The notes: a model not told the origin generated them from the letters alone. Shown: positions 35,010 to 44,304, numbered from the stretch's first letter. The stretch: DNA of 64,000 bases from an uncultured Akkermansia sp. (GCA_944390825.1 CALXRG010000003.1:107368-171367); one strand, 5' to 3'. Translations and numbers: made by a program.

Positions 35010-35038
35010 ATTGTATCACAGGGGGAGGGTGTGTGCAA
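35010..35038 (-). promoter_or_regulatory. Promoter of psd
   Basis: Minus strand: -35 TTGCAC (35038-35033), 17-bp spacer, -10 TACAAT (35015-35010), with only 7 bp to the ATG at 35002. Confidence 0.75.
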
Positions 35039-35130
35039 GGCATGAACGGATGGAGCTCAACTATTGTGCCGGGCGTTGTGCTGAGGGGGGTACGCTGAGT
35101 CATGGGCTGCCGGCCTGCGCTCCTGCAATG

Positions 35131-35161
35131 AAAAGCCTCCTGGTGCGGGACACCGGGAGGC
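35131..35161 (-). terminator. Terminator of the L,D-transpeptidase pair
   Basis: An 11-bp stem (35135-35145 with 35151-35161) and 5-nt loop is followed on the minus strand by TTTTCATT. It lies 70 bp past the stop of the gene 35231-36025. Confidence 0.75.
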
Positions 35162-35230
35162 GGAGAGACGGTCTGCTGGCATGCGCGGAGGGTGACCGCG
35201 CGCCGGTCTGAACATCAGTTCGTCTGAATA

Positions 35231-36025
35231 TCAGGCGGTGTGCTGTGATTGCCTGCGCAAGTCGGGTTGCCGCTGGCTGGTGCTCAGGACAGCCGGTTGG
35301 GAAGACCGGGCCGCGGCTGCTGCTTTTTTGCGGGCTTCTGCCTCGGCTTTGCGTTTGGCTTTTTCTGCCAGTACCCGGTTGGCCGGGTAGATGGCTTCCG
35401 GCTGGTTGGTGACGGTGACCGGGGTGCCGACGGCGGTGATGCCGAAGAGTTTGCGGGCGACGGTGTTGGGCAGGCGAATGCAGCCGTGCGAGAGTTTGCG
35501 TCCGGGGATGACTTTGCCGGTGTGCATGCCGACTCCGTCGCTGGTCATGCGCATCCAGTTGGGCATGCCGGAGCCGACGAACTTGCCGCCTTCCGGTACG
35601 GTGTCTTTCCGGGAGTCTGCATCGTAGACGATGCATTTGCCTTCGGCATCATAGATTTTGCCGTAGGTGGCGGAGACGTGGTCTTGCTTTTTGTGCAGGA
35701 TGCGGAAGTTTCCTGTTGGCGTGGGATGGCTGGCGACGCCTGTGGAGACGGGCCAGTCTGCCGCTACTTGCCCGTCAACGTACATGCGGCCGCGCTGCTG
35801 ATCCAGGCATATGTAGATGGGGGATTTGGAGGTGGCTTTTTTGATGAGTTCGGGGTCTTCGTAGTAGCGTTTCGATTTGGGATAGTCTGCTTCACCGTCG
35901 ACGAATTTCTCGTATCTGGTCAATTCGGGAGGTGGCGGCTGGGTCTCCAGACTGGTGCATGACACCATGGTACTCGCCACGGTGATGGCGGCGGCGAGGG
36001 TCGTGATAACGGGGTGTTGCTTCAT
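35231..36025 (-). CDS. L,D-transpeptidase (YkuD) lipoprotein with Lys/Ala tail
   Basis: A 264-residue protein with signal peptide and lipobox STMVSC (Cys23). A YkuD domain spans about 70-205: YICLDQQRGRMYVDGQ at the start, His in GVGMHTGK and LSHGCIRLP with the catalytic Cys. Residues 215-264 are a charged helical tail (Lys/Arg/Glu/Ala), which could bind wall or nucleic acid. It starts 18 bp after the stop of the gene 36044-36637, so both form an operon. Confidence 0.9.
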   Translation of the reverse strand: MKQHPVITTLAAAITVASTMVSCTSLETQPPPPELTRYEKFVDGEADYPKSKRYYEDPELIKKATSKSPIYICLDQQRGRMYVDGQVAADWPVSTGVASHPTPTGNFRILHKKQDHVSATYGKIYDAEGKCIVYDADSRKDTVPEGGKFVGSGMPNWMRMTSDGVGMHTGKVIPGRKLSHGCIRLPNTVARKLFGITAVGTPVTVTNQPEAIYPANRVLAEKAKRKAEAEARKKAAAAARSSQPAVLSTSQRQPDLRRQSQHTA

Positions 36026-36043
36026 ATGGAGTAAGAATCGGGG

Positions 36044-36637
36044 TTATTTGATGATGACGGGCGTGCCGACGGGGGTGTTTTCAAAGAAGGCTTGGGCCAT
36101 GTGGCGGGGCAGCCGGATGCAGCCGTGGCTTTCCGGTGCTGAGGTGACGATGCCCTCGTGCATCCAGATGCCGTAGTTGGTCAGTTGCATGCCGAAGTTC
36201 ATGGCGGCTCCCTGGTAGCGGCCGCCTGGGGGGATGGGCTGGCCCTGGCTGTAGTTTTCGATGAGGACGTTGCCGGCGGCGTCAACGATGCTGCCGTAGG
36301 AGTTGGAGCGTTTGTCGATGTCTTTGCTGAGGACTTTGAAGGTGCCGTGCGGGGTCAGGTGGCCGTTTTTGCCGGAGGAAATGGTGCTCCAGCCGACTTG
36401 CCGTCCGTTGATGAAGTATTTGGCTTGCTGCAGCTCGGTGTCGATGACGATGAGATGCGGCCCGGTCAGACCGGGGGGGACATCCCACACGCCGTCGCTG
36501 ACTGCTGAGTTCGCGGATTTGCGCAGCTCGCTGCGGGAGAAGGCATATCGCGCGCCGACAGAGGGCATGAAGGGGGTGCTCTGGCAGGAGGTCAGGAGCA
36601 GAGCGCTGGCTGCGGTCAGGAAAATGAGGTGCTTCAT
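36044..36637 (-). CDS. L,D-transpeptidase (YkuD) lipoprotein, short form
   Basis: A 197-residue protein with lipobox LLLTSC (Cys18) and a YkuD domain from about 60 to 195: LIVIDTELQQAKYFIN, conserved His in GIWMHEGI, and ESHGCIRLP with the nucleophilic Cys. It lacks the long tail of its neighbour. Together with 35231-36025 and 22776-23645 it makes three L,D-transpeptidases, indicating substantial 3-3 cross-linking or linkage of proteins to the wall. Confidence 0.92.
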   Translation of the reverse strand: MKHLIFLTAASALLLTSCQSTPFMPSVGARYAFSRSELRKSANSAVSDGVWDVPPGLTGPHLIVIDTELQQAKYFINGRQVGWSTISSGKNGHLTPHGTFKVLSKDIDKRSNSYGSIVDAAGNVLIENYSQGQPIPPGGRYQGAAMNFGMQLTNYGIWMHEGIVTSAPESHGCIRLPRHMAQAFFENTPVGTPVIIK

Positions 36638-36688
36638 GGCGGGATAGCTTGCGGTTGTTCCGTTGCTTTTGGCTGCTGAAGGAGCGGC

Positions 36689-36717
36689 ATGCTAGCACCG
36701 CCCTGCTGTATTGTCAA
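36689..36717 (-). promoter_or_regulatory. Promoter of the L,D-transpeptidase operon
   Basis: Minus strand: perfect -35 TTGACA (36717-36712), 17-bp spacer, -10 TAGCAT (36694-36689). The -35 overlaps that of the divergent dus promoter. Confidence 0.75.
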
Positions 36718-36739
36718 GTACAATCCGATAACTTATTAT
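36711..36739 (+). promoter_or_regulatory. Promoter of dus, overlapping the divergent promoter
   Basis: -35 TTGTCA (36711-36716), 17-bp spacer, -10 TATTAT (36734-36739). The two -35 boxes share 5 bases in opposite orientations, so the divergent promoters compete for RNA polymerase. The dus leader is about 70 nt. Confidence 0.7.
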
Positions 36740-36815
36740 CATGGTATGAAATACGCGGATGGGCGGGTGCCAAATGGGGCTTGATCGGGTGCCGGCCGCA
36801 TGGTAGGATGCTGCT

Positions 36816-37772
36816 ATGCAGTTGAGTTTGGCTCCGATGCAGGATGTGACTGATCTGGCGTTGATGCGGACGCTGTGCCGGGTGGGGTCGATGCCGGATT
36901 TTTTTACGACGGCTTATTTTCGGAGTACGGCGACGACGTGTGCGCTGGCTGAGGCTAATTTGCGTTGTATCATGGAGAATGAGACGGGGGTGCCGGTGGT
37001 GGCTCAGCTGGCGGGAAGTGAGGCCGGGCCGCTGGTGCGCGATGCGCGGGAGTTGCTGCGCTTGCCGGTGGCGGGGATTAATTTGAATGCGGGATGTCCT
37101 GCGCCGTTGGTGAATCGGCACGGGGCTGGGGCGGCTTTGCTGCGTGACCCGGAGCGGTTCCGCCGGGTGTTGCTGGCGTTGCGCGAGGTGGTGCCGGCGG
37201 GGATGTTCAGTGTGAAGTGCCGTGTGGGATGGGAGTCCGCCGCGGAGTTCCCGGTGCTGCTGGAGTGTATGGCTGAGGCGCAGCCTGATCTGGTGATTGT
37301 GCACGGTCGCACGCGGTGTCAGGTGTACGGGGGTGCGGTGGATCGGGAGGCTGTGCGCCTGGCGGTGTCACGGTTGGATTGCCCGGTGTTGGGCAATGGT
37401 GATATCCAGTCGTCGCAGCAGGCGCGTGCCTGGCTGGAGGGGGTGTGCCCGGCAGGGGTGTCGGTGGGGCGCGGTGCGGTGCGGAATCCTTTTTTGTTCC
37501 GCGAGCTGCGCGGCGGGCCTCGGGCGTCGGATGAGGAGATGCGCTGCTATTTCCGGGTGCTGGCGGAGGAGACGCTGCGTATTTTGCATACCCGGCGTAC
37601 ACTGGCGGCTCATTGCAACAGGATGAAGAAGTATTTGGCGTTCTGTTATCCGGATTTTACGGCTCAGCAGGAGTATGCTTTGCGCCGTTGCTCGCGGATG
37701 GATGAGATGCTGGGTATTCTCCAGTCTGCGGTGGCGCCTTTTTCCCGGGTGCGTGGTGTTGAGGGGAGCTAA
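36816..37772 (+). CDS. tRNA-dihydrouridine synthase
   Basis: A 318-residue FMN enzyme that reduces uridine to dihydrouridine in tRNA D-loops. The active site Cys94 is in INLNAGCPAPLVNRHGAG, Lys134 in FSVKCRVGW, and the FMN phosphate contacts lie in PVLGNGDIQS and SVGRGAVRNPFLF. The start MQLSLAPMQDVTD is typical (APMxGxTD). It converges with rho; the 106-bp gap between them has no clear terminator. The Dus subfamily (A, B or C) is not clear. Confidence 0.92.
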   Translation: MQLSLAPMQDVTDLALMRTLCRVGSMPDFFTTAYFRSTATTCALAEANLRCIMENETGVPVVAQLAGSEAGPLVRDARELLRLPVAGINLNAGCPAPLVNRHGAGAALLRDPERFRRVLLALREVVPAGMFSVKCRVGWESAAEFPVLLECMAEAQPDLVIVHGRTRCQVYGGAVDREAVRLAVSRLDCPVLGNGDIQSSQQARAWLEGVCPAGVSVGRGAVRNPFLFRELRGGPRASDEEMRCYFRVLAEETLRILHTRRTLAAHCNRMKKYLAFCYPDFTAQQEYALRRCSRMDEMLGILQSAVAPFSRVRGVEGS

Positions 37773-37878
37773 GGCTGCGGCCTGGGGACGCCGGTTGTTT
37801 CGGTCCGCCGGGGCACACTGGGCACACTGGGCTTCCGGAGGTGGTTTTGGTGTAAACAGGGTCCGGCTCTGGGGGCTG

Positions 37879-39252
37879 TCACCCGCGGACTTTGAGACCC
37901 ATGAGCAGTTGGGCGTTGTTGCGGCTTTTGCGCATGAAGAACAGTAGCCGTTCCATGGCTTCGGCTGGTTTGTAACCCGCCAGTGCCCGGCGGATCATGC
38001 GCAGTTTGTTCAGCCACATTTCAGGCATGATGAGTTCTTCCCGCCGTGTGCCGCTTTTGAGTATGTCGACCGCCGGGTAGATGTAGAGCTCTGCGATGCG
38101 GCGGTTGAGGACGAGTTCCATGTTGCCCGTGCCTTTGAACTCCTGGAAGATGAGGTCATCCATGCGGCTGTTGGTTTCAATGAGGGCTGTGGCCAGGATG
38201 GTCAGGGTGCCGGCGGTTTTGGTGGCTCGTGCTGCGGCAAACAGGCGGCGCGGCATTTCAAGAGCCCGCGCGTCGATACCGCCGCTCATGGTGCGGCCGC
38301 TGCCGCGATCGGCGTTGTTGTAGGCGCGGGCCAGGCGGGTGATGGAGTCCATGAGGATGAGAACGTCCCGACCGGCTTCCACGAGGCGTTTCGCGCGTTC
38401 GATGCACATCTCGGCAATGCGGCAGTGTTCTTTGACGTTGCTGTCGTTGCTGGAGGCGAAGATTTCTGCTTGCGGCAGGGCGCGCCGGAACTCGGTGACT
38501 TCTTCCGGGCGTTCGTCGACGAGCAGTATCATGAGGTGCAGCTCGCCTTCGTAGTTATGGATGGCGCCTTCGGCTATGTGCATCAGCAGGGTGGTTTTGC
38601 CGGTGCGGGGTGGCGCGACAATCAGTCCGCGCTGCCCCTTCGCAACGGGCGCAACAAGGTCAAGGGTGCGGGTGGTGAAGCGTGAGGCTTCTGTCTCAAA
38701 GGCGAGGCGATGGGTGGGGTTGACGGCTTTCAGGTCGTCAAAATGCGGGTTCTTGGCGGCTTCTTCAGGGCTTTGGCCGTTGACTTGGGTCAGAGAAATC
38801 AGCTGATGCCCCCGCTCATACCGCTGTGCCATGCCGGAGATTTCGACAAAGGGGCGCAGTTTATATTCTTTGATGAGTTCGGCTGGTACGTAAATGGCTT
38901 CGGGTGAGGGGGCCCAGTTGTTGTCCGGTACGCGGATGAAGCCGAAGCCCATGTTGGTGATTTCAAGAATGCCTGTGATGGATTCGGGCTCGCCAACGGG
39001 GACGTAGGCCCGTTTGTTCGGGATTTGATCCTGCTTTTTTTGCTTGGCGCGGTAGCGTTGCTTTCGGAATTTGCCGCCGGCGCCGCCGCGCTGGTCGTTT
39101 TTGCCGCCGGGCTGCCCTTGCCGGGGGCCGAAGGATTCGCGCCTGATGTTGGAGAAGCGGGGAGACTGCGGCTGAGCAGTGCCCTTGGGACCACTTTTGC
39201 GAAAGCGGAATCGCTCGGGGGATGCCGGTTTGTTTATTTCCTGCGTGCTCAT
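37879..39252 (-). CDS. rho: Transcription termination factor Rho
   Basis: A 457-residue hexameric RNA helicase. The RNA-binding cold-shock-like domain (about 91-155) carries GFGFIRVPDNNW and the ATPase has P-loop APPRTGKT at 213-220, LLVDERPEEVTEF, the MDSITRLARAYN motif and the ERLLFFMRKSRNN end. The first 85 residues are a Gly/Arg/Gln/Lys-rich disordered region in place of the usual N-terminal Rho-N helix bundle. It follows yebC after 109 bp. Confidence 0.97.
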   Translation of the reverse strand: MSTQEINKPASPERFRFRKSGPKGTAQPQSPRFSNIRRESFGPRQGQPGGKNDQRGGAGGKFRKQRYRAKQKKQDQIPNKRAYVPVGEPESITGILEITNMGFGFIRVPDNNWAPSPEAIYVPAELIKEYKLRPFVEISGMAQRYERGHQLISLTQVNGQSPEEAAKNPHFDDLKAVNPTHRLAFETEASRFTTRTLDLVAPVAKGQRGLIVAPPRTGKTTLLMHIAEGAIHNYEGELHLMILLVDERPEEVTEFRRALPQAEIFASSNDSNVKEHCRIAEMCIERAKRLVEAGRDVLILMDSITRLARAYNNADRGSGRTMSGGIDARALEMPRRLFAAARATKTAGTLTILATALIETNSRMDDLIFQEFKGTGNMELVLNRRIAELYIYPAVDILKSGTRREELIMPEMWLNKLRMIRRALAGYKPAEAMERLLFFMRKSRNNAQLLMGLKVRG

Positions 39253-39361
39253 GGCGAAGCGGTCGACGGTGCTGTCGGCGTGGCGGCTGGTTGGCGTGGG
39301 ATGTCGCTGCGGCCCGGGGGTGCTCTCATCGGAGCCGGCCCCCGGGCGGGTTGAGTAGGAT

Positions 39362-40114
39362 TCAGAGCTGCTCGAGGACGGACTCGGCGATCTCGAAGTT
39401 GGAGAAGACGTTCATGGTGTCATCGTAGTCATCCAGCAGTTCGAAGAGCCGCATGACTTTCTGGGCGGTTTCGACGTCTTCAATGAGGGTCGGGTTCTGG
39501 GCAACCGAAATCAGTTTCATGCCTGTGACGTTCTTGCCGGCGGCGCTCAGAGCTTCGCTGACGGCCTGCAGGGCAGTTGGGCCGCAGATGAAGTTCCATT
39601 CTCCTTCGTTCTCGCCTTCTTCGAATTCGTCGGCGCCGCAGTCCATGGCAAGTTCCATGGCGCTGTCTTCATCCAGCGAGCTGTCGACGACCGAAACCTG
39701 CCCCTTGCGGTCGAATTGGTAGGAGACCGAACCGGGGGTGCCCATGTTGCCGCCGTTGCGCGAGAAAATGGTGCGCAGCTCAGAGGAGCAGCGGTTGGTG
39801 TTGTCGGTGGCTACTTCGACGATCAGAGCCGTGCCCGCCGGGCCGTAGCCTTCGTAGGTCATTTCCTGAATGGTGGCACCCTGGAGTTCTCCTGTGCCCT
39901 TCTTGATGGCGCGATCGATGTTGTCCTTGGGCATCGAGGCGGCTTTGGCGCCTTCAATGGCTGCGCGCAGGCGGGGATTGGTGTCGATGTCGCCGCCTCC
40001 GCTCTTGGCTGCAAGGGTGATTTCGTGGGAGAAACGCGCGAAGACTTTGCCTTTCTTGGCGTCGGCTGCAGCCTTCGTGAACTTAATCTTGGACCATTTG
40101 TTATGACCTGACAT
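39362..40114 (-). CDS. yebC: YebC/PmpR family regulatory/translation factor
   Basis: A 250-residue protein of the highly conserved YebC family, with the signature N-terminus GHNKWSKIKFTKAAADAKKG and GGNMGTPGSVSYQFDRKG in the middle. Members act as transcriptional regulators and/or as ribosome-associated factors that ease translation of polyproline stretches. The full three-domain length is present. The tRNA-Pro gene lies about 170 bp upstream on the same strand. Confidence 0.95.
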   Translation of the reverse strand: MSGHNKWSKIKFTKAAADAKKGKVFARFSHEITLAAKSGGGDIDTNPRLRAAIEGAKAASMPKDNIDRAIKKGTGELQGATIQEMTYEGYGPAGTALIVEVATDNTNRCSSELRTIFSRNGGNMGTPGSVSYQFDRKGQVSVVDSSLDEDSAMELAMDCGADEFEEGENEGEWNFICGPTALQAVSEALSAAGKNVTGMKLISVAQNPTLIEDVETAQKVMRLFELLDDYDDTMNVFSNFEIAESVLEQL

Positions 40115-40284
40115 AATTCCGGACTGTGTTGAGATCAGACTGTGTATAAATCAATGAACTGGGATGTGTCGGGGGTGGGATGTGCAGGCACCCTTCGCTG
40201 AGCAGAAGACGGAAGCAATGGAGAAAAATGTCTGCCGCGTTGTCGTTAATTGGTGTGTCAGTGCACCCACCCGCCGGAAAAAAG

Positions 40285-40358
<74 letters not shown>

Positions 40359-40378
40359 ATGGCATGTAAGCCGCAGGC

Positions 40379-40407
40379 ATTATACGGATGAGGGGGCGCA
40401 ATTGCAA
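40379..40407 (-). promoter_or_regulatory. Promoter of tRNA-Pro
   Basis: Minus strand: -35 TTGCAA (40407-40402), 17-bp spacer, perfect -10 TATAAT (40384-40379). Confidence 0.8.
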
Positions 40408-40489
40408 GACTAAAATGAGCGTAATTCGATTTTTTCGGCAAAAACTCTTTTCCTCTTGGGGTGTGGAGGCGACGCATGAGGCGTGCAGC

Positions 40490-40520
40490 AGAAAAAATCC
40501 CCTGCGTTTTCGCGCAGGGG
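40490..40520 (-). terminator. Terminator of the 763-residue protein gene
   Basis: An 8-bp stem CCCCTGCG/CGCAGGGG (40499-40506 with 40513-40520) is followed on the minus strand by ATTTTTTCTGC, 33 bp past the stop. Confidence 0.85.
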
Positions 40521-40552
40521 ATGGGAGGGAAAGGGAATGGTCTGTTGGTGGT

Positions 40553-42844
40553 TTATTCGGAGTATTTGGTGCCGAGTTTGGCTTTGAGGGCCTGGGCGTC
40601 TTCCCTGTTCTTTTTGGTTTTCTTGATGGCGTCTTCTGCCATTATTGAGATGTCCTGGTCTTTGTCCGCGACGTATTTGTTGAGCAGGGCAAGAACCCAG
40701 GGGTGGTCATGCAGGCTCGACAGGGTGCGGATGATGCCTTTCTTGCGGTTGCGGTCGACCTGGATTTGATCGAGTTTTTCTTTGGCTGCCTTGAATTCAG
40801 CCGATCCTTCGGGCGCGGCGTTGATGCCCTCGGTTTTCTCGATGTAGGTCATGGCATCGGAGGTATCCGGGAAGGGATTGTCGTAGCAGGCGTTGAGGAG
40901 TTTCTCCGCATCGGCGACGCTGCGGTCCCGGTTCTGGGCAAAGATGGTGGAGATGAGCTGATTGATCAGAGCCTCTCGCTTGGCATCGCCCTTGGCCATT
41001 TCGCGCAGTTCTCCCACATAGTCCAGGATGCTGTCATCCCCCCAGAAACCGAAGAAGGCCAGTTCTTTCTTCCAGTTCTTGGGGTCTTTCATGCGCTCTT
41101 TGTAGTATTCCATCGCTTTGGGCGAGCAGCTTCTCGCCAGCGAGGCCATCAGAGTGCCCCGGAACTTCTCGGGCAGCACCTCGAAGATGCGGTCGCCGAC
41201 TTCAGCTTTGCGCGCCGGATCGTCGATTTTGATGAGGATGTTATCCAGCACATTGGTGAGCGTGCGTGCGAGGCCGCCGTCGAGTTTGTCGTCCTTGAGC
41301 AGCTTGATGATGTCGTCCAGATCTTCCTCCGTGACGCGCAGCCCCATGGCGTTCCAGATGTGGGTCAGGAGTTTGGGCTTGCTCTTCCAGTCTTTGTGTG
41401 CCGAGACGGTGTTGAAGAGGGTGCGGAGTTTGTCGTTGAGGCCTTTATTCGCCGAGACTGCCATGCATTGGAGTTGCCAGTCAAAAAGCTCCGGCGGCAT
41501 TTTGGCGCATTGCTTGCCGAGGGTGTCGAAGATGAGCTGGTCGATCTGGGGGTCGGCTTCGGCGGCGATGGCCAGCAATACAGAGGCGTTGCGTGCAACG
41601 CCGATCGGTTCATTGCCGAGGAGGTTGCTGCCGCTTTCGGTCTTGATGTAGGGATCGACCAGGATTTCCAGAAGGGCCTTGGCATCTGCCATCGAGCAGG
41701 TGACGTCAACGTTCTTTTCTTTCGCTCCGGCGAGGGTCTGTACGCCTTTCTGATTGATGTCCTGGGAGCGGTGCATCAGCTTCCTGTAGTACTCGCGCTT
41801 GGCGGCGATGCGTTCCTGCTTGGCATTTTCTTTCATCACGTAGATGGTGCAGCCGATGCCCAGGGCTACCAGTGCCGTGAGGATAACGTAGAAGATCGGT
41901 TTTTTATGGAGCGGGGTGGCTTGCGCCTGAGCCTGAAGCTGAGCGAGGTAGATGTCGCGGGCATGGAGCTGTTCTTCCGTGGGCTCGGGCTGCGGGGCCG
42001 GTGCCTGGGCTTCCTGTTCCGGGGAAAGCGCGGACGGGTCGATCTCTTCTGCCGGTACGGGGGGGGCGGACGGAGCGGGGACCGCGCCGCTGTGGACGTC
42101 TGACTGCGCTGTGCCGGAGTGAGCGGGGGCAGGCTTGGCTGTCAATTTGGCACCGGCAGGCTTGGCTGCAAGCTTGGCACCGGCGGGCTTGGCTGCAAGC
42201 TTGGCACCGGCGGGCTTGGGGGAAAGGGCCGGGGTTGCTTTCTTTTTCAGCGGTGCTGCCTTGGCAGAAGCCGTGGTGCTCGTGGTGGGAACTGAGCCGG
42301 TGGGAATGCCGGGGACGCTGGCGGGGGCGGGAACGGAGCTGGAGCCGACGTTGCTCGGCTGTCCCGCCGGTGCCGTTGCTGTGACTTTGCGGGTTTGAGG
42401 CAGGGGGGCCGGTTTGGCCGCTGCTGCGCGACGGGCAGCTTCCCGTTCGGCAGCCTGCCGCGCTGCTTCCTCCTCGGCCGCCCGGCGTGCGGCTTCTTCG
42501 GCAGCGGCAGCTTCCGCCTGACGCTGGGCTTCCAGGGCTGCTTCGTATTCTGCCATTTGCCGGTTGTATTCAGCAAGCTGGCGCTGGTATTCGGCCTCGG
42601 CTGCGGCTTGGGCTTCGGCAGCAGCCTGGGCTTCGGCAGCTGCTTGAGCTTCAGCGGCGGCTTGAGCTTCAGCTGAAACCGCGTCTTGAGACGGCGTCGC
42701 TGCGGGTGCTGAAGATTTGGGCTTGATGACATGGCCGCCCGAGCCCAGCAGCTGGACTTTTTTGGTGGGAACGGGACCGGAGTTCAGGAGAGTGCGCCGC
42801 GGTGCGGCAGGGACGTTGCCAGTGTTGAGACGGGGAGCTGCCAT
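40553..42844 (-). CDS. Large single-span membrane protein with low-complexity N-terminus and helical C-terminus
   Basis: A 763-residue protein. Residues 58-147 are an Ala/Glu/Gln-rich coiled coil containing repeats of AEAQAA; 150-250 are Pro/Ala/Thr-rich and contain three copies of KPAGAKLAA. One membrane helix is at about 317-335 (FYVILTALVALGIGCTIYV). Residues 340-760 are helical with repeats resembling HEAT-type units (VLLAIAAEADPQIDQLIFDT, ADDIIKLLK-like segments) and could form an alpha-solenoid outside the cytoplasm. No enzyme motif is visible. A strong promoter and terminator frame it as a single-gene unit. Confidence 0.65.
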   Translation of the reverse strand: MAAPRLNTGNVPAAPRRTLLNSGPVPTKKVQLLGSGGHVIKPKSSAPAATPSQDAVSAEAQAAAEAQAAAEAQAAAEAQAAAEAEYQRQLAEYNRQMAEYEAALEAQRQAEAAAAEEAARRAAEEEAARQAAEREAARRAAAAKPAPLPQTRKVTATAPAGQPSNVGSSSVPAPASVPGIPTGSVPTTSTTASAKAAPLKKKATPALSPKPAGAKLAAKPAGAKLAAKPAGAKLTAKPAPAHSGTAQSDVHSGAVPAPSAPPVPAEEIDPSALSPEQEAQAPAPQPEPTEEQLHARDIYLAQLQAQAQATPLHKKPIFYVILTALVALGIGCTIYVMKENAKQERIAAKREYYRKLMHRSQDINQKGVQTLAGAKEKNVDVTCSMADAKALLEILVDPYIKTESGSNLLGNEPIGVARNASVLLAIAAEADPQIDQLIFDTLGKQCAKMPPELFDWQLQCMAVSANKGLNDKLRTLFNTVSAHKDWKSKPKLLTHIWNAMGLRVTEEDLDDIIKLLKDDKLDGGLARTLTNVLDNILIKIDDPARKAEVGDRIFEVLPEKFRGTLMASLARSCSPKAMEYYKERMKDPKNWKKELAFFGFWGDDSILDYVGELREMAKGDAKREALINQLISTIFAQNRDRSVADAEKLLNACYDNPFPDTSDAMTYIEKTEGINAAPEGSAEFKAAKEKLDQIQVDRNRKKGIIRTLSSLHDHPWVLALLNKYVADKDQDISIMAEDAIKKTKKNREDAQALKAKLGTKYSE

Positions 42845-42876
42845 ATGTAGGAGAGTGAAACCTTGATTCGGTCACC

Positions 42877-42905
42877 ACTCTAGCTTATTTTGCGGCAGAA
42901 TGCAA
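42877..42905 (-). promoter_or_regulatory. Promoter of the 763-residue protein gene
   Basis: Minus strand: -35 TTGCAT (42905-42900), 17-bp spacer, -10 TAGAGT (42882-42877). The leader is about 25 nt. Confidence 0.65.
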
Positions 42906-42950
42906 TCAAAGATTGCCGTTTGCGCCGTATTTTTTTGAGGGTGAGCGGTG

Positions 42951-44207
42951 TTAGTCATGCCCCGCATTGCCTTTTTGTTCCCGGCATGCTTTCCCGCAGG
43001 ATTTGAGGCGGTAGTAGGCCCATCCCAGCCCCAGCATCAGCAGCAGGGAAAGGAGGTAACACACCGTGGCCGGGGTGCCCATGGGCCATTCGTAGCCGTT
43101 GGCTGCTGCGTTGGCGTACATGATGAGCCAGGCGTAGCAGAGAGCGAGCAGAAGGGCGAGTGCTGCGCCCAGCCGAAGCATAAGCCCGCTGCGCCGGATT
43201 GCAGGCACCAGGGACAGTGCCAGGGTCAGTCCTGCGGCTAGCCCTGCACACCACCGGGTGAGCCTCGGAACAAGAGCCCCGGTGTCAGGGGCTGCGGTAT
43301 CGGGAGCGGGAGAGCCCGACATGATGATACTGATGACGACCAGCAGTCCGCAAAGAAGAATCGGCAGCCCTGCAAGTACTTTCCCCCGGCGCCGCAGTAC
43401 AGGCAACAGGGCAAGCAGAATGCCTGCCAGCACGAGGACGATGACGCATATGGTCGCGGTAACGCCGGATTCTCCCGGCAGGGCCGGGCTGAACTGGGCT
43501 GTGGGTGCGTAGGCTGTCATCATGCCTCCAAACCCCATGACGTAAACGCAAAGCGCTGCCGATACGGCCAGCAGGCTGCCCAGCAGAGGGCGGATTCCCG
43601 GGTTGTGCGGCAGCAGAATGATGACAGACAGGGAGCTGGCTAAGGCCATGACGAGAAAGTCAAGTCCCTTGCCCCACCACCAGAGCAGACCACACCCCAG
43701 TGCAATCAGTGCGCTGACAAAGACCGCAGGAAGCCGTGTTCTGTCGCGTGCGGGCCCTTGCAGCAGGTAGCCCAGCAGGATGAGAAAAATGAGGCTGAGC
43801 GTCATTTGTCCCATGAGAAGGGCTGTGCCGGAAAAGGCTCCGTCGAGGTATTCTTCCCTCACCCACGGAAAAACGCAATAGCTCAGGGCTGGGATACAGC
43901 TTGCGGCTACGGGCCAGGCGCACCAGGCGCCGCAGTATCCCAGCCGCAGGAGCGCCGGCTCCGGGGTCCACCTGGCGCCGCAGGCTGGCAGCAGCCCCAG
44001 CCAGAAGAAGGCGCCAATGCCGACGGCGGCCATCATGGATGTGGCGGTGAACAGTCCCGCACTCAGGGCTGTCTTGAGTTGCCAGAAAGGGGTGCCCAGG
44101 AGGCTGGGGGTGTCGAGCAGGGGTGAGGCGTCAAGTACCCGTGTTTGCAGAGCGTTGAGCAGGATGAGGACGAGAACGAGAATGCCGAGGAAAATGCGGT
44201 GTTTCAT
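42951..44207 (-). CDS. Polytopic membrane protein, third gene of an ACIII-like cluster
   Basis: A 418-residue protein with about ten hydrophobic helices, short loops and no soluble domain. Its position after the ActC-like and cytochrome c genes, and its size, suggest an ActF-like quinol-oxidising membrane subunit of alternative complex III, but no ActF-specific motif was recognised. The start ATG at 44207 gives an inner-membrane signal-anchor helix (FLGILVLVLILLNAL); the open frame upstream belongs to other genes. It may instead be an unrelated membrane protein. Confidence 0.5.
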   Translation of the reverse strand: MKHRIFLGILVLVLILLNALQTRVLDASPLLDTPSLLGTPFWQLKTALSAGLFTATSMMAAVGIGAFFWLGLLPACGARWTPEPALLRLGYCGAWCAWPVAASCIPALSYCVFPWVREEYLDGAFSGTALLMGQMTLSLIFLILLGYLLQGPARDRTRLPAVFVSALIALGCGLLWWWGKGLDFLVMALASSLSVIILLPHNPGIRPLLGSLLAVSAALCVYVMGFGGMMTAYAPTAQFSPALPGESGVTATICVIVLVLAGILLALLPVLRRRGKVLAGLPILLCGLLVVISIIMSGSPAPDTAAPDTGALVPRLTRWCAGLAAGLTLALSLVPAIRRSGLMLRLGAALALLLALCYAWLIMYANAAANGYEWPMGTPATVCYLLSLLLMLGLGWAYYRLKSCGKACREQKGNAGHD

Positions 44208-44304
44208 GTTGCAATGCAGGAGGAAAAGGTGTGGGTGGGATACGTGAGGGCGGGTGAAGGGGGGGAAGGTGAGGTCTGAGGTGATGGAAGGTGCTGAGCT
44301 GATG

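Noticed and set aside
40703..42103. Long plus-strand open frame antisense to the 763-residue protein
   Set aside because: High-GC antisense frames are common here; no domain or promoter supports it, while the minus-strand gene has a promoter, terminator and coherent domains.
42951..44207. Firm naming of the ten-helix protein as ActF
   Set aside because: Only size and neighbourhood support it; no ActF-specific motif was seen, so the call stays general.
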